Below, in pieces: positions 41,607 through 54,797 of a DNA stretch of 64,000 nucleotides. The position numbers and the translations under genes were made by a program. This stretch comes from Porticoccus hydrocarbonoclasticus MCTG13d. GTDB lineage: Bacteria; Pseudomonadota; Gammaproteobacteria; Pseudomonadales; Porticoccaceae. Each line of letters opens with the position of its first letter. Within the stretch, counting starts at the first letter, position 1. A model generated the notes under the pieces. It worked only from the letters and a program-made list of their open reading frames with translations. It made no database searches and was not told the origin of the DNA. Where the stretch lies: contig NZ_JQMM01000001.1 of NCBI RefSeq assembly GCF_000744735.1, forward strand, positions 2,232,001 to 2,296,000, written 5' to 3'.

Positions 41607-41915
41607 ATGATCAAACCACACAAATTACTCGCGTATCTGGCAACACCACTCATAGCCGTTTTTATACTGTCAGGCTGCGCAGAAGATGAAGGAGCCGGTG
41701 AGCAACCTGTGATGGAAGAGGCTGCAGAGAGCGCCGAGCAAACAATGGAAGAAACCGGCGAGACCGCTAAAGAAATGGCAGAGGAAGCAAAGGAAGACAT
41801 GAAAGAGATGGCCGACGACATAAAAGAGGCCTCTGAAGAACAATGGCAGGAAACCAAAGAGGCTACTGAAGAACAGTGGGAAAAAGCCAAAGAGGCAACT
41901 GAAGAAGATAAATAA
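41607..41915 (+). CDS. Small lipoprotein with an acidic coiled-coil domain
   Basis: A 102-residue lipoprotein. The signal peptide ends in a clear lipobox (VFILSGC, cleavage before Cys). The mature region is almost entirely Glu, Lys and Ala in 11-residue-like repeats (EEQWQETKEAT, EEQWEKAKEAT), predicted to form an amphipathic helix. No family function is assigned. The ATG at 41607 has AGGA upstream. An 8-cytosine tract lies 44 bp before the start. A bidirectional terminator follows. Confidence 0.78.
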   Translation: MIKPHKLLAYLATPLIAVFILSGCAEDEGAGEQPVMEEAAESAEQTMEETGETAKEMAEEAKEDMKEMADDIKEASEEQWQETKEATEEQWEKAKEATEEDK

Positions 41916-41946
41916 TAATCGGCAACCCGACAATCTTTACATTCCC

Positions 41947-41975
41947 AAAAAAAACCGGCCCAAGGCCGGTTTTTT
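41947..41975. terminator. Bidirectional terminator between the lipoprotein gene and fadA
   Basis: Stem 41951-41960 with 41964-41973, 3-nt loop, flanked by an A-run on the left and a T-run on the right. It can serve the plus-strand lipoprotein gene and the minus-strand fadA. Confidence 0.9.
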
Positions 41976-42026
41976 GTGTCGCATCAAATAGCGCGTTCTA
42001 TCTGTAAATCGACCAAAATCCCACCG

Positions 42027-45388
<3,362 letters not shown>

Positions 45389-45538
45389 GGGTGCTCCTAT
45401 CCTGAAAAAGTGGTGGTGACTTAAGGCCATTGGCCTATAGCGCGAATTAGCGAACCGCCGGGTGATAGTATGCAGGGCCACATTGACCGGCAAAGGGCAT
45501 TTGTGACCCATGGGTACTGACTGCGGCATTTTTGTCTG

Positions 45539-46213
45539 TCAGAGTTCATAGCATAAACCACGATCAGGCTTCCTGAACAAAATTACATCATCTTCCAGCC
45601 GCTCAATGCTGGCTCCCCATCGGGTGCGAAGATAATCCATGGTGACAAAGCTGAAGAAGCTGATATGGGTCGGGTCATTTTTGTAGTGCCACCGCTCAAA
45701 TGCCACCTTGTCGCGCACCAACTTGGTCATTAAACCCAGCCAGCCACCCGGCTCCAGTACTGTCCAAAGATGACCGAGCACTTCGCCGGGATGCGACAGG
45801 TGTTCGACCACTTCTGTGGCAGTAATGAAATCGTAGCGCTTGGCCAGCACCGACCTATCCGGGGCATAGTAAATATCGTAAATCGCCACATCAAACCCGG
45901 CTTCCTGCAGTATTACCGACAGCGTCGGCCCCGGCCCTGCACCAAAGTCCAGGCCACGGCTCCCCGGGGCAAGCCTGTCCATCAACGGCGTGCAGAGACG
46001 GCCGAGGAATGCCCGGTAGCGCTGATCCCCGGGATTGTTCTCGTGGAGATCGTAATGGCTCTTTTCCTGCGCTGGTGAGAGCTGCTGCCCGGACGGGACA
46101 AACACCAGCTGGCAGTGCGCGCACTGCAGGTAATCCCGTTGCCGGTCAGACCAGTAATGCACCACTGCCCGGTCATCACAGAGAGGGCACTGAATACCGT
46201 CATTGTCAGCCAT
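45539..46213 (-). CDS. Class I SAM-dependent methyltransferase with zinc ribbon
   Basis: A 224-residue protein. The N-terminal four-cysteine zinc ribbon (CPLCDDRAVVHYW, then CAHCQLVFV) is followed by a class I methyltransferase fold with the SAM motif GLDFGAGPGPTLSVIL, TATEVVEHLSHPGEVL and LEPGGWLGLMTKL. The substrate is not known. Proteins of this layout are often hypothetical methyltransferases acting on sugars or small molecules. It is divergent from tex and lies upstream of fadB on the same strand, separated by about 150 bp. Confidence 0.82.
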   Translation of the reverse strand: MADNDGIQCPLCDDRAVVHYWSDRQRDYLQCAHCQLVFVPSGQQLSPAQEKSHYDLHENNPGDQRYRAFLGRLCTPLMDRLAPGSRGLDFGAGPGPTLSVILQEAGFDVAIYDIYYAPDRSVLAKRYDFITATEVVEHLSHPGEVLGHLWTVLEPGGWLGLMTKLVRDKVAFERWHYKNDPTHISFFSFVTMDYLRTRWGASIERLEDDVILFRKPDRGLCYEL

Positions 46214-46311
46214 ATTTTAATCTCTGGGACAAGTCTGTCGCGGGCCGGGAGAATCGCCCATAATCGCGCTCTCACTCTGTCATTATCAGCATTCCTGCCA
46301 TAGACAATACG

Positions 46312-48645
46312 ATGGACGATATGAATAAAATCCAGCACCAGATCGCTACGGAAATCCACGTCAAGCCGGCTCAGGTTGCCGCCGCCATGCAACTGCTGGA
46401 CGATGGCGCGACGGTACCGTTTATCTCCCGTTACCGCAAGGAAGTGACCGGGGGCCTGGACGACACGCAGTTACGCACTCTGGAGGAACGACTCGGCTAT
46501 CTACGGGAGCTGGAAGATCGCCGATCCACCATTCTCGCCAGCATTGAGGAACAGGGCAAACTCAGCCCCGAATTAAAAACGGCTATTCTCGGTGCCGACA
46601 CCAAAACCCGGCTGGAAGACCTCTACCTACCCTACAAACCCAAACGTCGAACCAAAGGGCAGATTGCGATTGAAGCCGGACTGGAACCCCTGGCAGACGC
46701 ACTGCTCGACGACCCAGAACTGAACCCTGAGCAAGAGGCACAGAGCTACATCAATAAAGAACTGGGTATAGCAGACAGTAAAGCCGCACTGGATGGCGCC
46801 AAATATATTCTGATGGAACGGTTCAGCGAAGATGCCGACCTGATCGGCAGACTGCGCCAGCAGCTCGCCGATGAAGCATTGCTGACAACTACTTTAATAA
46901 CTGGCAAGGAACAGGAGGGCGAGAAATTCCGCGACTACTTCGAACACATTGAGTCCCTGAAAAATACCCCCTCACACCGTGCGCTGGCCATGTTCCGAGG
47001 CCGCCGTGAAGGTATTCTGTCGATCAAGGTAGATCTTACCGTTGATGCCACTAATCAGCACCCTTGCGAAACCACAGTTGCCCGCCATTTCAATATTGAG
47101 CACAGAGGTCGCCCCGCCGATGACTGGCTGGCCGAAGTGGTGCGCTGGACCTGGAAAGTCAAGCTGCATGTGCATATCGAAACCGACCTGCTGGCAGAAC
47201 TCAGGCAGCGGGCTGAAGCCGATGCCATCGGCGTGTTTGCCACCAACATCAAGGATCTGCTACTGGCCGCACCGGCAGGTCAAAAAGCCACCATCGGACT
47301 GGATCCCGGGCTGAGAACGGGCGTCAAGGTGGCAGTGGTGGACAGCACGGGGAAAGTCATGGATCACGATGCCATTTTCCCGACCCCGCCGCAGAACAAA
47401 ACCCGGGAAGCAGAAGCCAAGCTGCTGGCCTACTGCCAAAAACACCAGATCGCATTGATCGCCATCGGTAATGGCACGGCCAGCCGGGAGACCGAACGCT
47501 TTGTCAGGGAAATGCTGAAAAATCGCCCGGAGCTCGCCACCCAGGCGGTGGTGGTAAACGAATCCGGTGCCTCCGTGTATTCAGCCTCCGAGCTTGCCGC
47601 ACGCGAGTTCCCCCAGCTGGACGTCACCATCCGTGGTGCCATTTCCATAGCCAGGCGACTGCAGGACCCGCTGGCAGAGCTGGTAAAAATCGATCCGAAA
47701 TCCATTGGTGTCGGACAATACCAGCACGATGTCAGTCAGGTTGAACTCTCCCGCAGCCTGAATGCCGTGGTGGAGGATTGTGTAAACGCCGTCGGTGTGG
47801 AGGTAAACACCGCCTCCGCCGCACTCCTCAACCGGGTGGCTGGCCTGAACCAGACCATCGCCGACAATATCGTGGCTTTCAGGGACGAGAATGGCCCCTT
47901 CAAAAACCGTTCCGCTTTGAAAAAAGTACCGCGGCTGGGCGACAAAACCTTCGAACAGGCAGCCGGTTTTTTGCGTATAGCCAATGGTGACAACCCATTG
48001 GATGCCTCCGCCGTTCATCCGGAGAGTTACCCGCTGGTGTCGCGCATGGCCAAAGATCTCGGCAAACCTATCCAGTCGCTGATCGGTGACACCGCCACCC
48101 TCCGCAACATCCCCGCAAACAACTATGTGGATGAACGGTTTGGCCTGCCCACCATCACGGATATTCTCAGCGAACTGGACAAACCCGGCCGCGATCCGCG
48201 TCCGGAATTCAGGACTGCCACTTTCAAGGACGGCGTTGAAACGCTAAAGGATCTACAGCCCGGCATGACGCTGGAGGGTACGGCCACCAACATTACCAGC
48301 TTCGGTGCATTTGTGGACATTGGCGTACACCAGGATGGTCTGGTGCACATTTCGGCACTGGCGGATAAATTCGTCAAAGACCCAAGAGAAGTCGTCAAGG
48401 CCGGTGATATCGTGCGAGTGAAAGTACTGGAAGTGGATATTGCGCGCAAGCGCATTGCCCTGACCATGCGGCTGGGCGACGAACCGACAAAGAACAAAGC
48501 ATTGCCAGAAAAGTCACGCCAACATCCACAACGCAACAACGCTACAAACAAGCAAACGTCCAAAAAACCCGGGCAGTCCGCACAACAGCCCGCCAAAACC
48601 GGGACCCTCGGCGCACTGTTCGCCGAAGCGTTGAAAAAACCCTGA
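46312..48645 (+). CDS. tex: RNA-binding transcriptional accessory protein Tex
   Basis: A 777-residue multi-domain nucleic acid-binding protein. The N-terminal helical domain includes [19 protein letters not shown], a YqgF-like domain begins near [18 protein letters not shown], helix-hairpin-helix motifs follow ([20 protein letters not shown]), and the S1 domain near the C-terminus reads [19 protein letters not shown]. The C-terminal tail is Lys/Gln/Asn-rich and probably disordered. The role is in transcription and RNA metabolism; the details are not fixed. Starts at 46312 or the Met three codons later are both possible. Confidence 0.95.
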   Translation: MDDMNKIQHQIATEIHVKPAQVAAAMQLLDDGATVPFISRYRKEVTGGLDDTQLRTLEERLGYLRELEDRRSTILASIEEQGKLSPELKTAILGADTKTRLEDLYLPYKPKRRTKGQIAIEAGLEPLADALLDDPELNPEQEAQSYINKELGIADSKAALDGAKYILMERFSEDADLIGRLRQQLADEALLTTTLITGKEQEGEKFRDYFEHIESLKNTPSHRALAMFRGRREGILSIKVDLTVDATNQHPCETTVARHFNIEHRGRPADDWLAEVVRWTWKVKLHVHIETDLLAELRQRAEADAIGVFATNIKDLLLAAPAGQKATIGLDPGLRTGVKVAVVDSTGKVMDHDAIFPTPPQNKTREAEAKLLAYCQKHQIALIAIGNGTASRETERFVREMLKNRPELATQAVVVNESGASVYSASELAAREFPQLDVTIRGAISIARRLQDPLAELVKIDPKSIGVGQYQHDVSQVELSRSLNAVVEDCVNAVGVEVNTASAALLNRVAGLNQTIADNIVAFRDENGPFKNRSALKKVPRLGDKTFEQAAGFLRIANGDNPLDASAVHPESYPLVSRMAKDLGKPIQSLIGDTATLRNIPANNYVDERFGLPTITDILSELDKPGRDPRPEFRTATFKDGVETLKDLQPGMTLEGTATNITSFGAFVDIGVHQDGLVHISALADKFVKDPREVVKAGDIVRVKVLEVDIARKRIALTMRLGDEPTKNKALPEKSRQHPQRNNATNKQTSKKPGQSAQQPAKTGTLGALFAEALKKP

Positions 48646-48691
48646 TTTACCCGACCTTTTGGTGGAATACCGGAAAACAACCCAATCCGGT

Positions 48692-48967
48692 TCAGCTACT
48701 GGGCTGCCAATAGCCGGGGGTTGGTAAATCCAGGGCCTCTAGGGTTTCCACCCCTTCAGCTACGATTCGCATACCTAGTCTGCTGGCAAGGGGGCTGGCC
48801 ATTTCCACAATGCTTGCAGCACTCTCATCATCCGGCAACGCAAAAATAAAGCTCTGATCTACCTTAGGCACCGATGCCGGTAGCGCATGAAGGTACTTGA
48901 GAGACGAATAACCGGTACCAAAGTCATCAATGGCAATAGAGACATTGGCCCCCGAAAGGCTGGTCAG
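48692..48967 (-). pseudogene. Remnant of an EAL (c-di-GMP phosphodiesterase) domain
   Basis: The minus strand encodes an in-frame piece of an EAL domain: SIAIDDFGTGYSSLKYLHAL, KVDQSFIFALPDDESAASIV and GMRIVAEGVETLEALDL, ending at a stop at 48692. These match the second half of EAL domains, including the DDFGTGYSSL loop and the IVAEGVE motif. The N-terminal half with the EAL motif and the C-terminal helix are missing, and there is no start codon or ribosome site. The remnant abuts the terminator of the tRNA-Pro-Arg-His array. Confidence 0.85.
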
Positions 48968-49030
48968 CAGACATCGTGAAGCCCTGCTGATACAACCAAA
49001 ATCAAGCGAACACGCTAAAAGGAACCAAAC

Positions 49031-49058
49031 AAAAAAGGCGGTCCGAATGGACCGCCTT
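49031..49058 (-). terminator. Terminator after the Pro-Arg-His tRNA array
   Basis: Perfect 10-bp stem (49035-49044 with 49049-49058), 4-nt loop, then six U on the minus strand. It lies just 3' of tRNA-His. Confidence 0.92.
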
Positions 49059-49066
49059 CTGGAAGA

Positions 49067-49143
49067 TGGGGTGGCTGACGGGGATCGAACCCGCGACCAC
49101 AGGAATCACAATCCTGTGCTCTACCAACTGAGCTACAGCCACC
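49067..49143 (-). tRNA. tRNA-His (anticodon GUG)
   Basis: 77 nt with encoded CCA. The acceptor stem begins GGTGGCT with the extra 5' G typical of tRNA-His, and a C discriminator. The anticodon stem CAGGA/TCCTG encloses GTG. It is the last of three tRNAs read from a promoter at 49405-49433. Confidence 0.97.
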
Positions 49144-49179
49144 ATTGTATTACTTGCTGTCTATTGCGCCAGAACTGGA

Positions 49180-49256
49180 TGGCACGCCCGGCAGGATTCG
49201 AACCTGCGACCTACGGCTTAGAAGGCCGTTGCTCTATCCAGCTGAGCTACGGGCGC
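49180..49256 (-). tRNA. tRNA-Arg (anticodon UCU)
   Basis: 77 nt with encoded CCA. The acceptor stem GCGCCCG pairs with CGGGCGT (one G-U pair), and the anticodon stem ACGGC/GCCGT encloses a loop with TCT. It is the middle gene of the three-tRNA array. Confidence 0.97.
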
Positions 49257-49293
49257 TCAACAAGCAGTTTACAACAGTTTCCGAAGATGAGGG

Positions 49294-49370
49294 TGGTCGG
49301 GGAAGAGGGATTCGAACCCCCGACATCCTGCTCCCAAAGCAGGCGCGCTACCAGACTGCGCTATTCCCCG
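49294..49370 (-). tRNA. tRNA-Pro (anticodon UGG)
   Basis: 77 nt with encoded CCA. The acceptor stem CGGGGAA pairs with TTCCCCG, and the anticodon stem CCTGC/GCAGG encloses a loop with TGG. It is the first gene of the three-tRNA array. Confidence 0.97.
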
Positions 49371-49404
49371 TTCTCACTCTGAACCCTCATTTCGAGAGCA
49401 GCGC

Positions 49405-49433
49405 ATAATACTGACGCCAACCCGCTTCGTCAA
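49405..49433 (-). promoter_or_regulatory. Sigma-70 promoter of the tRNA array
   Basis: The minus strand reads TTGACG (-35, 49428-49433), a 17-bp spacer and TATTAT (-10, 49405-49410), followed by a GCGC-rich discriminator, a feature of stable-RNA promoters under stringent control. It starts about 35 bp before tRNA-Pro. Confidence 0.85.
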
Positions 49434-49534
49434 TCAAAAAGCCGGATCGGGTGCCACCGGTTATTCGCTTCACAGACAAGAGGCGAAGTGCGAAAATACA
49501 CGGCTTCCACCCGGACTCAGGAGTCAAACCCACC

Positions 49535-50380
49535 ATGGCAGCAATCATTCTCGATGGCAAAGCCATCGCCCAACAGACCGAGGCCGAACTGAGCGAACGG
49601 GTAGCACGACTGAAACAGAAAAGTGGTGGCCAGGCACCGATTCTCGCCACCATTCTGGTGGGCGGCGACCCGGCATCGGCCACCTATGTGAAGATGAAAC
49701 AGAATGCCTGCAAGCGCGTGGGCATGGAATCCATCGCGGTAGAAATGCCCGACTCCACCACCACTGAACAGCTACTGGCCAAAATTCAAGAGCTTAACAC
49801 CAACCCCAACTGCCATGGCATTTTGTTGCAACACCCGGTACCGAACCAGATTGACGAGCGTCTCTGTTTCGACAGCATCGCCCTGGAAAAGGACGTGGAC
49901 GGGGTCACCTGCCTCGGTTTTGGCCGCATGGCCATGGGTGAATTCGCCTATGGCTCTGCCACACCTCAGGGCATCATGCGTCTGCTGGCCGCCTACGATA
50001 TCCCCCTGGCAGGCAAGCACACCGTCGTCGTCGGCCGCAGCCCGATTCTCGGCAAACCCATGGCCATGATGTTGCTCAATGCCAATGCCACAGTAACTAT
50101 CTGCCACTCCCGCACAGAAAATTTACCGGCAATTATAGGTGGTGCCGATCTGGTGGTCGGCGCAGTGGGGAAACCCGAATTTATCAAGGCCGACTGGATC
50201 AGGGATGGCGCGGTAGTTGTGGATGCCGGTTACCACCCCGGCGGTGTCGGCGATATCGAACTGGCGCCCCTGCACGATCGCGCTGCCGCCCTCACCCCGG
50301 TACCGGGTGGTGTCGGCCCCATGACCATCAACACGCTGATCCTGCAATCCGTTGATGCCGGCGAGAAAAAACTGGGCTGA
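49535..50380 (+). CDS. folD: Methylenetetrahydrofolate dehydrogenase/cyclohydrolase FolD
   Basis: A 281-residue bifunctional enzyme interconverting 5,10-methylene- and 10-formyl-tetrahydrofolate. The catalytic Tyr and Lys are in [16 protein letters not shown], the substrate loop is [12 protein letters not shown], and the NADP-binding motif is [16 protein letters not shown]. The C-terminal signature is [13 protein letters not shown]. The start at 49535 ([12 protein letters not shown]) has AGGAG 11 bp upstream and fits the family; the frame extends back to 49451. Confidence 0.96.
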   Translation: MAAIILDGKAIAQQTEAELSERVARLKQKSGGQAPILATILVGGDPASATYVKMKQNACKRVGMESIAVEMPDSTTTEQLLAKIQELNTNPNCHGILLQHPVPNQIDERLCFDSIALEKDVDGVTCLGFGRMAMGEFAYGSATPQGIMRLLAAYDIPLAGKHTVVVGRSPILGKPMAMMLLNANATVTICHSRTENLPAIIGGADLVVGAVGKPEFIKADWIRDGAVVVDAGYHPGGVGDIELAPLHDRAAALTPVPGGVGPMTINTLILQSVDAGEKKLG

Positions 50381-50465
50381 ACAACCATCATCAACCCCGA
50401 TAGCGATTGTCGTTACCCCTGCCCTGCTCTAGGATAAAGAGATAGGCGCACGACAGGATATCATC

Positions 50466-51206
50466 ATGATAGCGAAGCGACTGGTCGCCCACCGGGGCTA
50501 CCCCAGACACTACCCGGAGAACACCCTGCTCGGTATGAGCAAAGCGATTGAAGCCCGGGCAAAATTTATCGAGACCGATATTCTTTTCAGCGCCGACCAA
50601 CAACCGGTGCTTTACCACGACACCCTCATGACCCGTATCAGCGGCGTGGAAAATGCCATTCATCTGTTGACGTTGGATGAACTGTGCCAATACCCGGCCA
50701 ACGAACCGGAGCGGCTGGGTCAGGCGTTCGTCGGTGAGCACATCACCCCTCTCTCGGCACTGGTCGGATTACTGTCGGAGCATCCCGATGTCACGGCTTT
50801 TATCGAGCTGAAGCGCACCGGGCTGGAGACTGTCGGCATAGAAAATGCCTATCGCATTGTCACCGGAACACTTGACCCGGTTATCGGGCAGTGCGTACTG
50901 ATCAGTTTCAGCGACGAATTTATCCAGTATGCCCACGAACAGCAGTTTTCCCGCCTCGGAGTGGTACTCAAGGACTGGCAGGACAGACAGGGGCCCTGGA
51001 TCACCGACATCCAACCGGAATTTATTTTCTGCGACACCGACAAAGTGCCGGAAGGAGCCACGCTGGACGATCTGCAAAGTACTGTCGTGGTGTACGAGGT
51101 GGAAGACCCCGATCAGGCCATTGACTGGTTCAACCGCGGTGCCGATATGGTGGAAACCTTTGATATCGGCAGCATGATTACCAACCTCGCCCACCGGGCC
51201 CTCTGA
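50466..51206 (+). CDS. Glycerophosphodiester phosphodiesterase (UgpQ type, cytoplasmic)
   Basis: A 246-residue GDPD enzyme hydrolysing glycerophosphodiesters to glycerol 3-phosphate and an alcohol. It has no signal peptide. Catalytic motifs are VAHRGYPRHYPENTLLG, FIETDILFSADQQPVLYHD and AFIELKRTG. The C-terminal part has TVVVYEVEDPDQAIDWFNRG and GADMVETFDIG. It lies 2 bp before the GlpD-like gene, so its product, glycerol 3-phosphate, would be the substrate of the next enzyme. Confidence 0.92.
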   Translation: MIAKRLVAHRGYPRHYPENTLLGMSKAIEARAKFIETDILFSADQQPVLYHDTLMTRISGVENAIHLLTLDELCQYPANEPERLGQAFVGEHITPLSALVGLLSEHPDVTAFIELKRTGLETVGIENAYRIVTGTLDPVIGQCVLISFSDEFIQYAHEQQFSRLGVVLKDWQDRQGPWITDIQPEFIFCDTDKVPEGATLDDLQSTVVVYEVEDPDQAIDWFNRGADMVETFDIGSMITNLAHRAL

Positions 51207-51208
51207 CA

Positions 51209-52414
51209 GTGGCCGACAACAACCCCAGCGAACCCCATCCGGGCAACCAGTTCGATGTGGTGGTGATCGGCGGCGGCATTATGGGCGCCGGGGTGGTACA
51301 GGCCGCCCAGGCCGCCGGCTATCACTGCCTGGTACTGGAAAAAAACAGTTGGGGTTCAGGCACCTCCAGCAAATCCAGCAAACTGATTCACGGCGGTCTG
51401 CGTTACCTGCAAAGCTGGGAGTTCTCGCTGGTACGGGAAAGCCTGCGGGAGCGCACACGCCTGTTATCGCTGGCTCCGCAGCTGGTTTATGGCAACTGGT
51501 TCTACATCCCCCTTTATGAAGGGTCGCGATTGCGCTCCTGGCAACTTCGTGCCGGTCTGACGCTCTACTGGCTCCTGTCGGGCTGCCGCACCGATGCCCG
51601 GTTTAACGTAGTTCCACCGGCCGAATGGCCCGAACTCGCAGGGCTGAAAACAACCGGACTGAAAAAAGTGTATCGCTACCGAGATGCACAGACCGATGAT
51701 GCCAAGCTCACCAGCGCAGTCATTCAGTCTGCCGAATCGCTGGGGGCCGAGGTTGGCAGCCCGGCAGAAGTCATCGCTGCCGAAAGCACGCCGGAGGGTT
51801 ATCGTGTCCTGATGAAAACGGCATCGCGGGAAAGAGCCGTACACTGCCGTTTTCTGGTGAATGCCGCTGGTCCCTGGGCCAACCAGATGGCCCGGCGGAT
51901 AACACCGGAACCAGGTCATCTCGACATGGATCTCGTACAGGGAACGCACCTGTTGCTGGACAGGAAAATCAGCGACCGCTGTTTTTATCTGGAATCCCCC
52001 AGTGATGGTCGCGCCGTGTTTGTATTGCCCTGGTATAACACTACCCTGCTCGGCACCACCGAAACCGGCTTTGACGGCGACCCGGATCAGGTACTGCCCA
52101 CAGCGGCAGAGAGAGACTACCTGTTAGGTATTTTGAAGCATTATTTCCCTGACTACGATGGCCGGGTTTGCGGCGAAATGGCCGGGCTCCGGGTGCTGCC
52201 AAAAGCTGCCGAAGGATTTCACCACCGCAGCCGAGAAGTGGAGTTTGTGGAAAATTCGCACTATCTGGCGATCTATGGCGGCAAACTCACTGGCTACCGC
52301 GCCACCGCAGAAAAAGTCCTGAAACGGATCCAGAAAAAACTGGGGCCGGCCAGTGCCGGGCGACGCGGTGACACCCGCCGGTTACCCCTGCCACCCGCTA
52401 AAGAGCAATCCTGA
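51209..52414 (+). CDS. GlpD-like FAD-dependent glycerol-3-phosphate dehydrogenase, short form
   Basis: A 401-residue FAD enzyme oxidising glycerol 3-phosphate to dihydroxyacetone phosphate at the membrane. The FAD motif is VVVIGGGIMGAGVVQAA, followed by the family segment SSKSSKLIHGGLRYLQSWEF and the C-terminal catalytic-domain piece YLAIYGGKLTGYRATAEKV. E. coli GlpD has about 500 residues; the C-terminal helical domain is absent here, and the reading frame ends after a basic, proline-rich tail. The start is a GTG 2 bp after the GDPD stop. Confidence 0.87.
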   Translation: MADNNPSEPHPGNQFDVVVIGGGIMGAGVVQAAQAAGYHCLVLEKNSWGSGTSSKSSKLIHGGLRYLQSWEFSLVRESLRERTRLLSLAPQLVYGNWFYIPLYEGSRLRSWQLRAGLTLYWLLSGCRTDARFNVVPPAEWPELAGLKTTGLKKVYRYRDAQTDDAKLTSAVIQSAESLGAEVGSPAEVIAAESTPEGYRVLMKTASRERAVHCRFLVNAAGPWANQMARRITPEPGHLDMDLVQGTHLLLDRKISDRCFYLESPSDGRAVFVLPWYNTTLLGTTETGFDGDPDQVLPTAAERDYLLGILKHYFPDYDGRVCGEMAGLRVLPKAAEGFHHRSREVEFVENSHYLAIYGGKLTGYRATAEKVLKRIQKKLGPASAGRRGDTRRLPLPPAKEQS

Positions 52415-52426
52415 CTCCAGGTCCTG

Positions 52427-53857
52427 TCAGACAGACCTTGCCGTCGCGTCCGCCATGGCTTTAAGCCAGTCAGTGTAACGCTGCTTGATAGCCCCATCAG
52501 GCTGCGGCTTAAACTGCTCAAATGCCGACAGCCAATCTCCCGGCTGACCTGCCAGCAAAAAAGCCGCGCCTCTCGCGGTGCTTTCCGTTTCACCACTGCG
52601 CAACACGATCAACCCGGACAGGTCTGCCAGCCGCTGACAGAAGCCGTCGATCATCGACAGACCGCCGCCGACCACTATCTCCACGACAGGATCGCGATCC
52701 TCGCGAAGGCGGGTCAGGTTCACCATCAGCATAAAAACCACGCTTTCCAATACCGCGACGAGCTTACCCGCCGCCGTACCCTCACCGATAAATCGGCTTT
52801 GAAAATCACTCTGCCACCAGGGCGCACCCAACCCGCCGATACCGTTGAGAAACAGCGGCACATCCCGCTCGGTCTGACACCACTCCCCCAGGAAGCGCGG
52901 GTAATCCTCGACACCCAACCCGGCGCTGATGCTATCGAGGGCACTGGCCGCACCATTCACCGTGCCTTCGGCAACAAACAGACGTTGCCGGGCAGACTGA
53001 TAGACGAGAGTTTTCAGCAGGCCCGCCGGTGCCGGATCATCGGCCGGCCACGGCATGGCGATAAACGCTCCAGTGCCGGCATTGATATAAAGACGATCTG
53101 ATTGCAACGGGCCAATAGCAAAAAATGCAGCATTCTGATCGCCATTCATCAGCGCCAATGGCACTGCTTTGCCACCCAGACTGAGGTCCCCGAAATCCGA
53201 TTGGGTGAAACAAACCGGGGGCAGCACTCGGCGGGAAATAGCAAACTGGCTCAACAGGGTTTCGTCCCAGTCGCCACAATGAATATTCCACAACAGGGTG
53301 CGCTGGGCATTACCGGGATCTACCGCCACTGAGTGCTCCCGGGTAATGGCAGACAACAGATAGCTTGCCAATGGCCCGCAAAGCAACTGATCGGTATCCA
53401 TTGCCTCGCTTACTGCAGGAATATGTTCCATGCACCAACGCAACTTGCTGGCTCCATAGTGGGCATTGGGGCGCAGACCCGTGAGATCAGCTATGGTTGC
53501 CGGATCGAGTTTGATATCGGCCAGATACGCGGCAGCGCGGGTATCCTGCCAGCTGACTACCGGGGACAGCGGCTCACCGGTTTGCCGATGCCAGCACACC
53601 AGACTGGAGCGCTGGGTCACCAACGCAGCGGACTGCAGCCGTTGCAGATCCGGCCCCAGCCTGTCGGCAACGTCTTCCAGCAACTCTCGAATGGAATTCA
53701 CCACATCCGTTGGCACCTGCTCCACCCGATTTCCCGCAATAAACCGTGTCGCCACAGCGCGCCGAAGCAACAATGTAGTGGTGCCCTGGGCATCAAATAC
53801 CAGTGCCCGGCTGCTTTGGCCACCTTGGTCAATTACTAAATAAAGCGAATCATTCAT
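52427..53857 (-). CDS. FGGY-family carbohydrate kinase (glycerol kinase-like)
   Basis: A 476-residue sugar or polyol kinase. The N-terminal phosphate-binding segment is LYLVIDQGGQSSRALVFDAQG, VVSWQDTRAAAYLAD follows, the catalytic aspartate is in LMNGDQNAAFFAIG, and the C-terminal ATP-binding motif is VVGGGLSMIDGFCQRLA. Glycerol is the likely substrate because of the adjacent GDPD and GlpD-like genes, but the N-terminal motif differs from the GTTSSR of true GlpK. It converges on the GlpD-like gene with 12 bp between stops. Confidence 0.8.
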   Translation of the reverse strand: MNDSLYLVIDQGGQSSRALVFDAQGTTTLLLRRAVATRFIAGNRVEQVPTDVVNSIRELLEDVADRLGPDLQRLQSAALVTQRSSLVCWHRQTGEPLSPVVSWQDTRAAAYLADIKLDPATIADLTGLRPNAHYGASKLRWCMEHIPAVSEAMDTDQLLCGPLASYLLSAITREHSVAVDPGNAQRTLLWNIHCGDWDETLLSQFAISRRVLPPVCFTQSDFGDLSLGGKAVPLALMNGDQNAAFFAIGPLQSDRLYINAGTGAFIAMPWPADDPAPAGLLKTLVYQSARQRLFVAEGTVNGAASALDSISAGLGVEDYPRFLGEWCQTERDVPLFLNGIGGLGAPWWQSDFQSRFIGEGTAAGKLVAVLESVVFMLMVNLTRLREDRDPVVEIVVGGGLSMIDGFCQRLADLSGLIVLRSGETESTARGAAFLLAGQPGDWLSAFEQFKPQPDGAIKQRYTDWLKAMADATARSV

Positions 53858-54008
53858 AGGTGTATTACAGGTTAGTGAGGCAAGTTTCTCAACCGCTTAC
53901 TCAAGAATCTCTGGCTACCCCCTTTTTGTTAAATCCTAGACTAAGGTGCCAATCGAACCTTACTCACTGGAGCCAACGCACAGATTGATCCGGAAGGGGG
54001 TGCAGGGA

Positions 54009-54797
54009 TTACATACCAGAGATCGCCAGCGGCACCGGTTGCTGGCGATAAAACTGGCACAACAACCGGTAGACTTCGGGCATCGCTGCCTTCATGGTTT
54101 CCGGCGTCTCGAAAAATGCTTCACTGCACACCGCAAAGAATTCAGCTGGACTGGTCAGTGCATAGTCATCAAGGGGTAGTGATCGGTGATGTTGCCGGTC
54201 ATTTTGCAATCGATCCCACGCGGTCGTAAAAATCTCGTGCCACTCGCCGGGACGCATGTCGGGATGCATGGGCGGCGCACCATTCGCACCATCACGCAAC
54301 ATATCGAGTTTGTGCGCCAACTCGTGGACCACTACGTTAGCGGCCTTACCATGACGCGTATCCGCGCCGCTGTCGCAGATAGACTGCCACGATAAAATCA
54401 CGGGACCACGATACCAGGCTTCGCCGCTCAAGCCGGGACCTCTGTCGTGAACCACACCATCATCAGTGCGATGGGGGCGGTTCGGCACAAAATCATCTTC
54501 GTAGAGAATCACCGTCTGCCAGCGGTCATACCAGTCCAGGCCGAGATGCAGAATGGGTACACAAGCCATTGTCGCGAGTTTCAGACACATGGCATCGGTG
54601 AACTGGAACTCACCGCCGGAAACGAACGTTTTACGCGCGAGAAACCGAAAGGTCATATCGCGCAGGGCATCGCGCTCAGAACCCTGATAACGACGTATCA
54701 CCGGCCAGTCGGCAATAGCGGCCTCCCATTGCGCGGCGGTAAAACCCATTTTCTTAACGCGCCGACCTTCCAGCCAGTTGCGCAATCGTTTAAACAT
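54009..54797 (-). CDS. mtfA: Zinc-dependent peptidase MtfA-like
   Basis: A 262-residue protein of the MtfA family (Mlc titration factor in E. coli, a zinc aminopeptidase). The metal site is VVHELAHKLDMLRDGAN (HExxH), and other segments are VVHDRGPGLSGEAWYRGPVI, LSWQSICDSGADTRHGKAAN and SPAEFFAVCSEAFFE, which holds a further conserved glutamate. It stands alone and marks the left side of the sparse accessory stretch. Confidence 0.9.
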   Translation of the reverse strand: MFKRLRNWLEGRRVKKMGFTAAQWEAAIADWPVIRRYQGSERDALRDMTFRFLARKTFVSGGEFQFTDAMCLKLATMACVPILHLGLDWYDRWQTVILYEDDFVPNRPHRTDDGVVHDRGPGLSGEAWYRGPVILSWQSICDSGADTRHGKAANVVVHELAHKLDMLRDGANGAPPMHPDMRPGEWHEIFTTAWDRLQNDRQHHRSLPLDDYALTSPAEFFAVCSEAFFETPETMKAAMPEVYRLLCQFYRQQPVPLAISGM

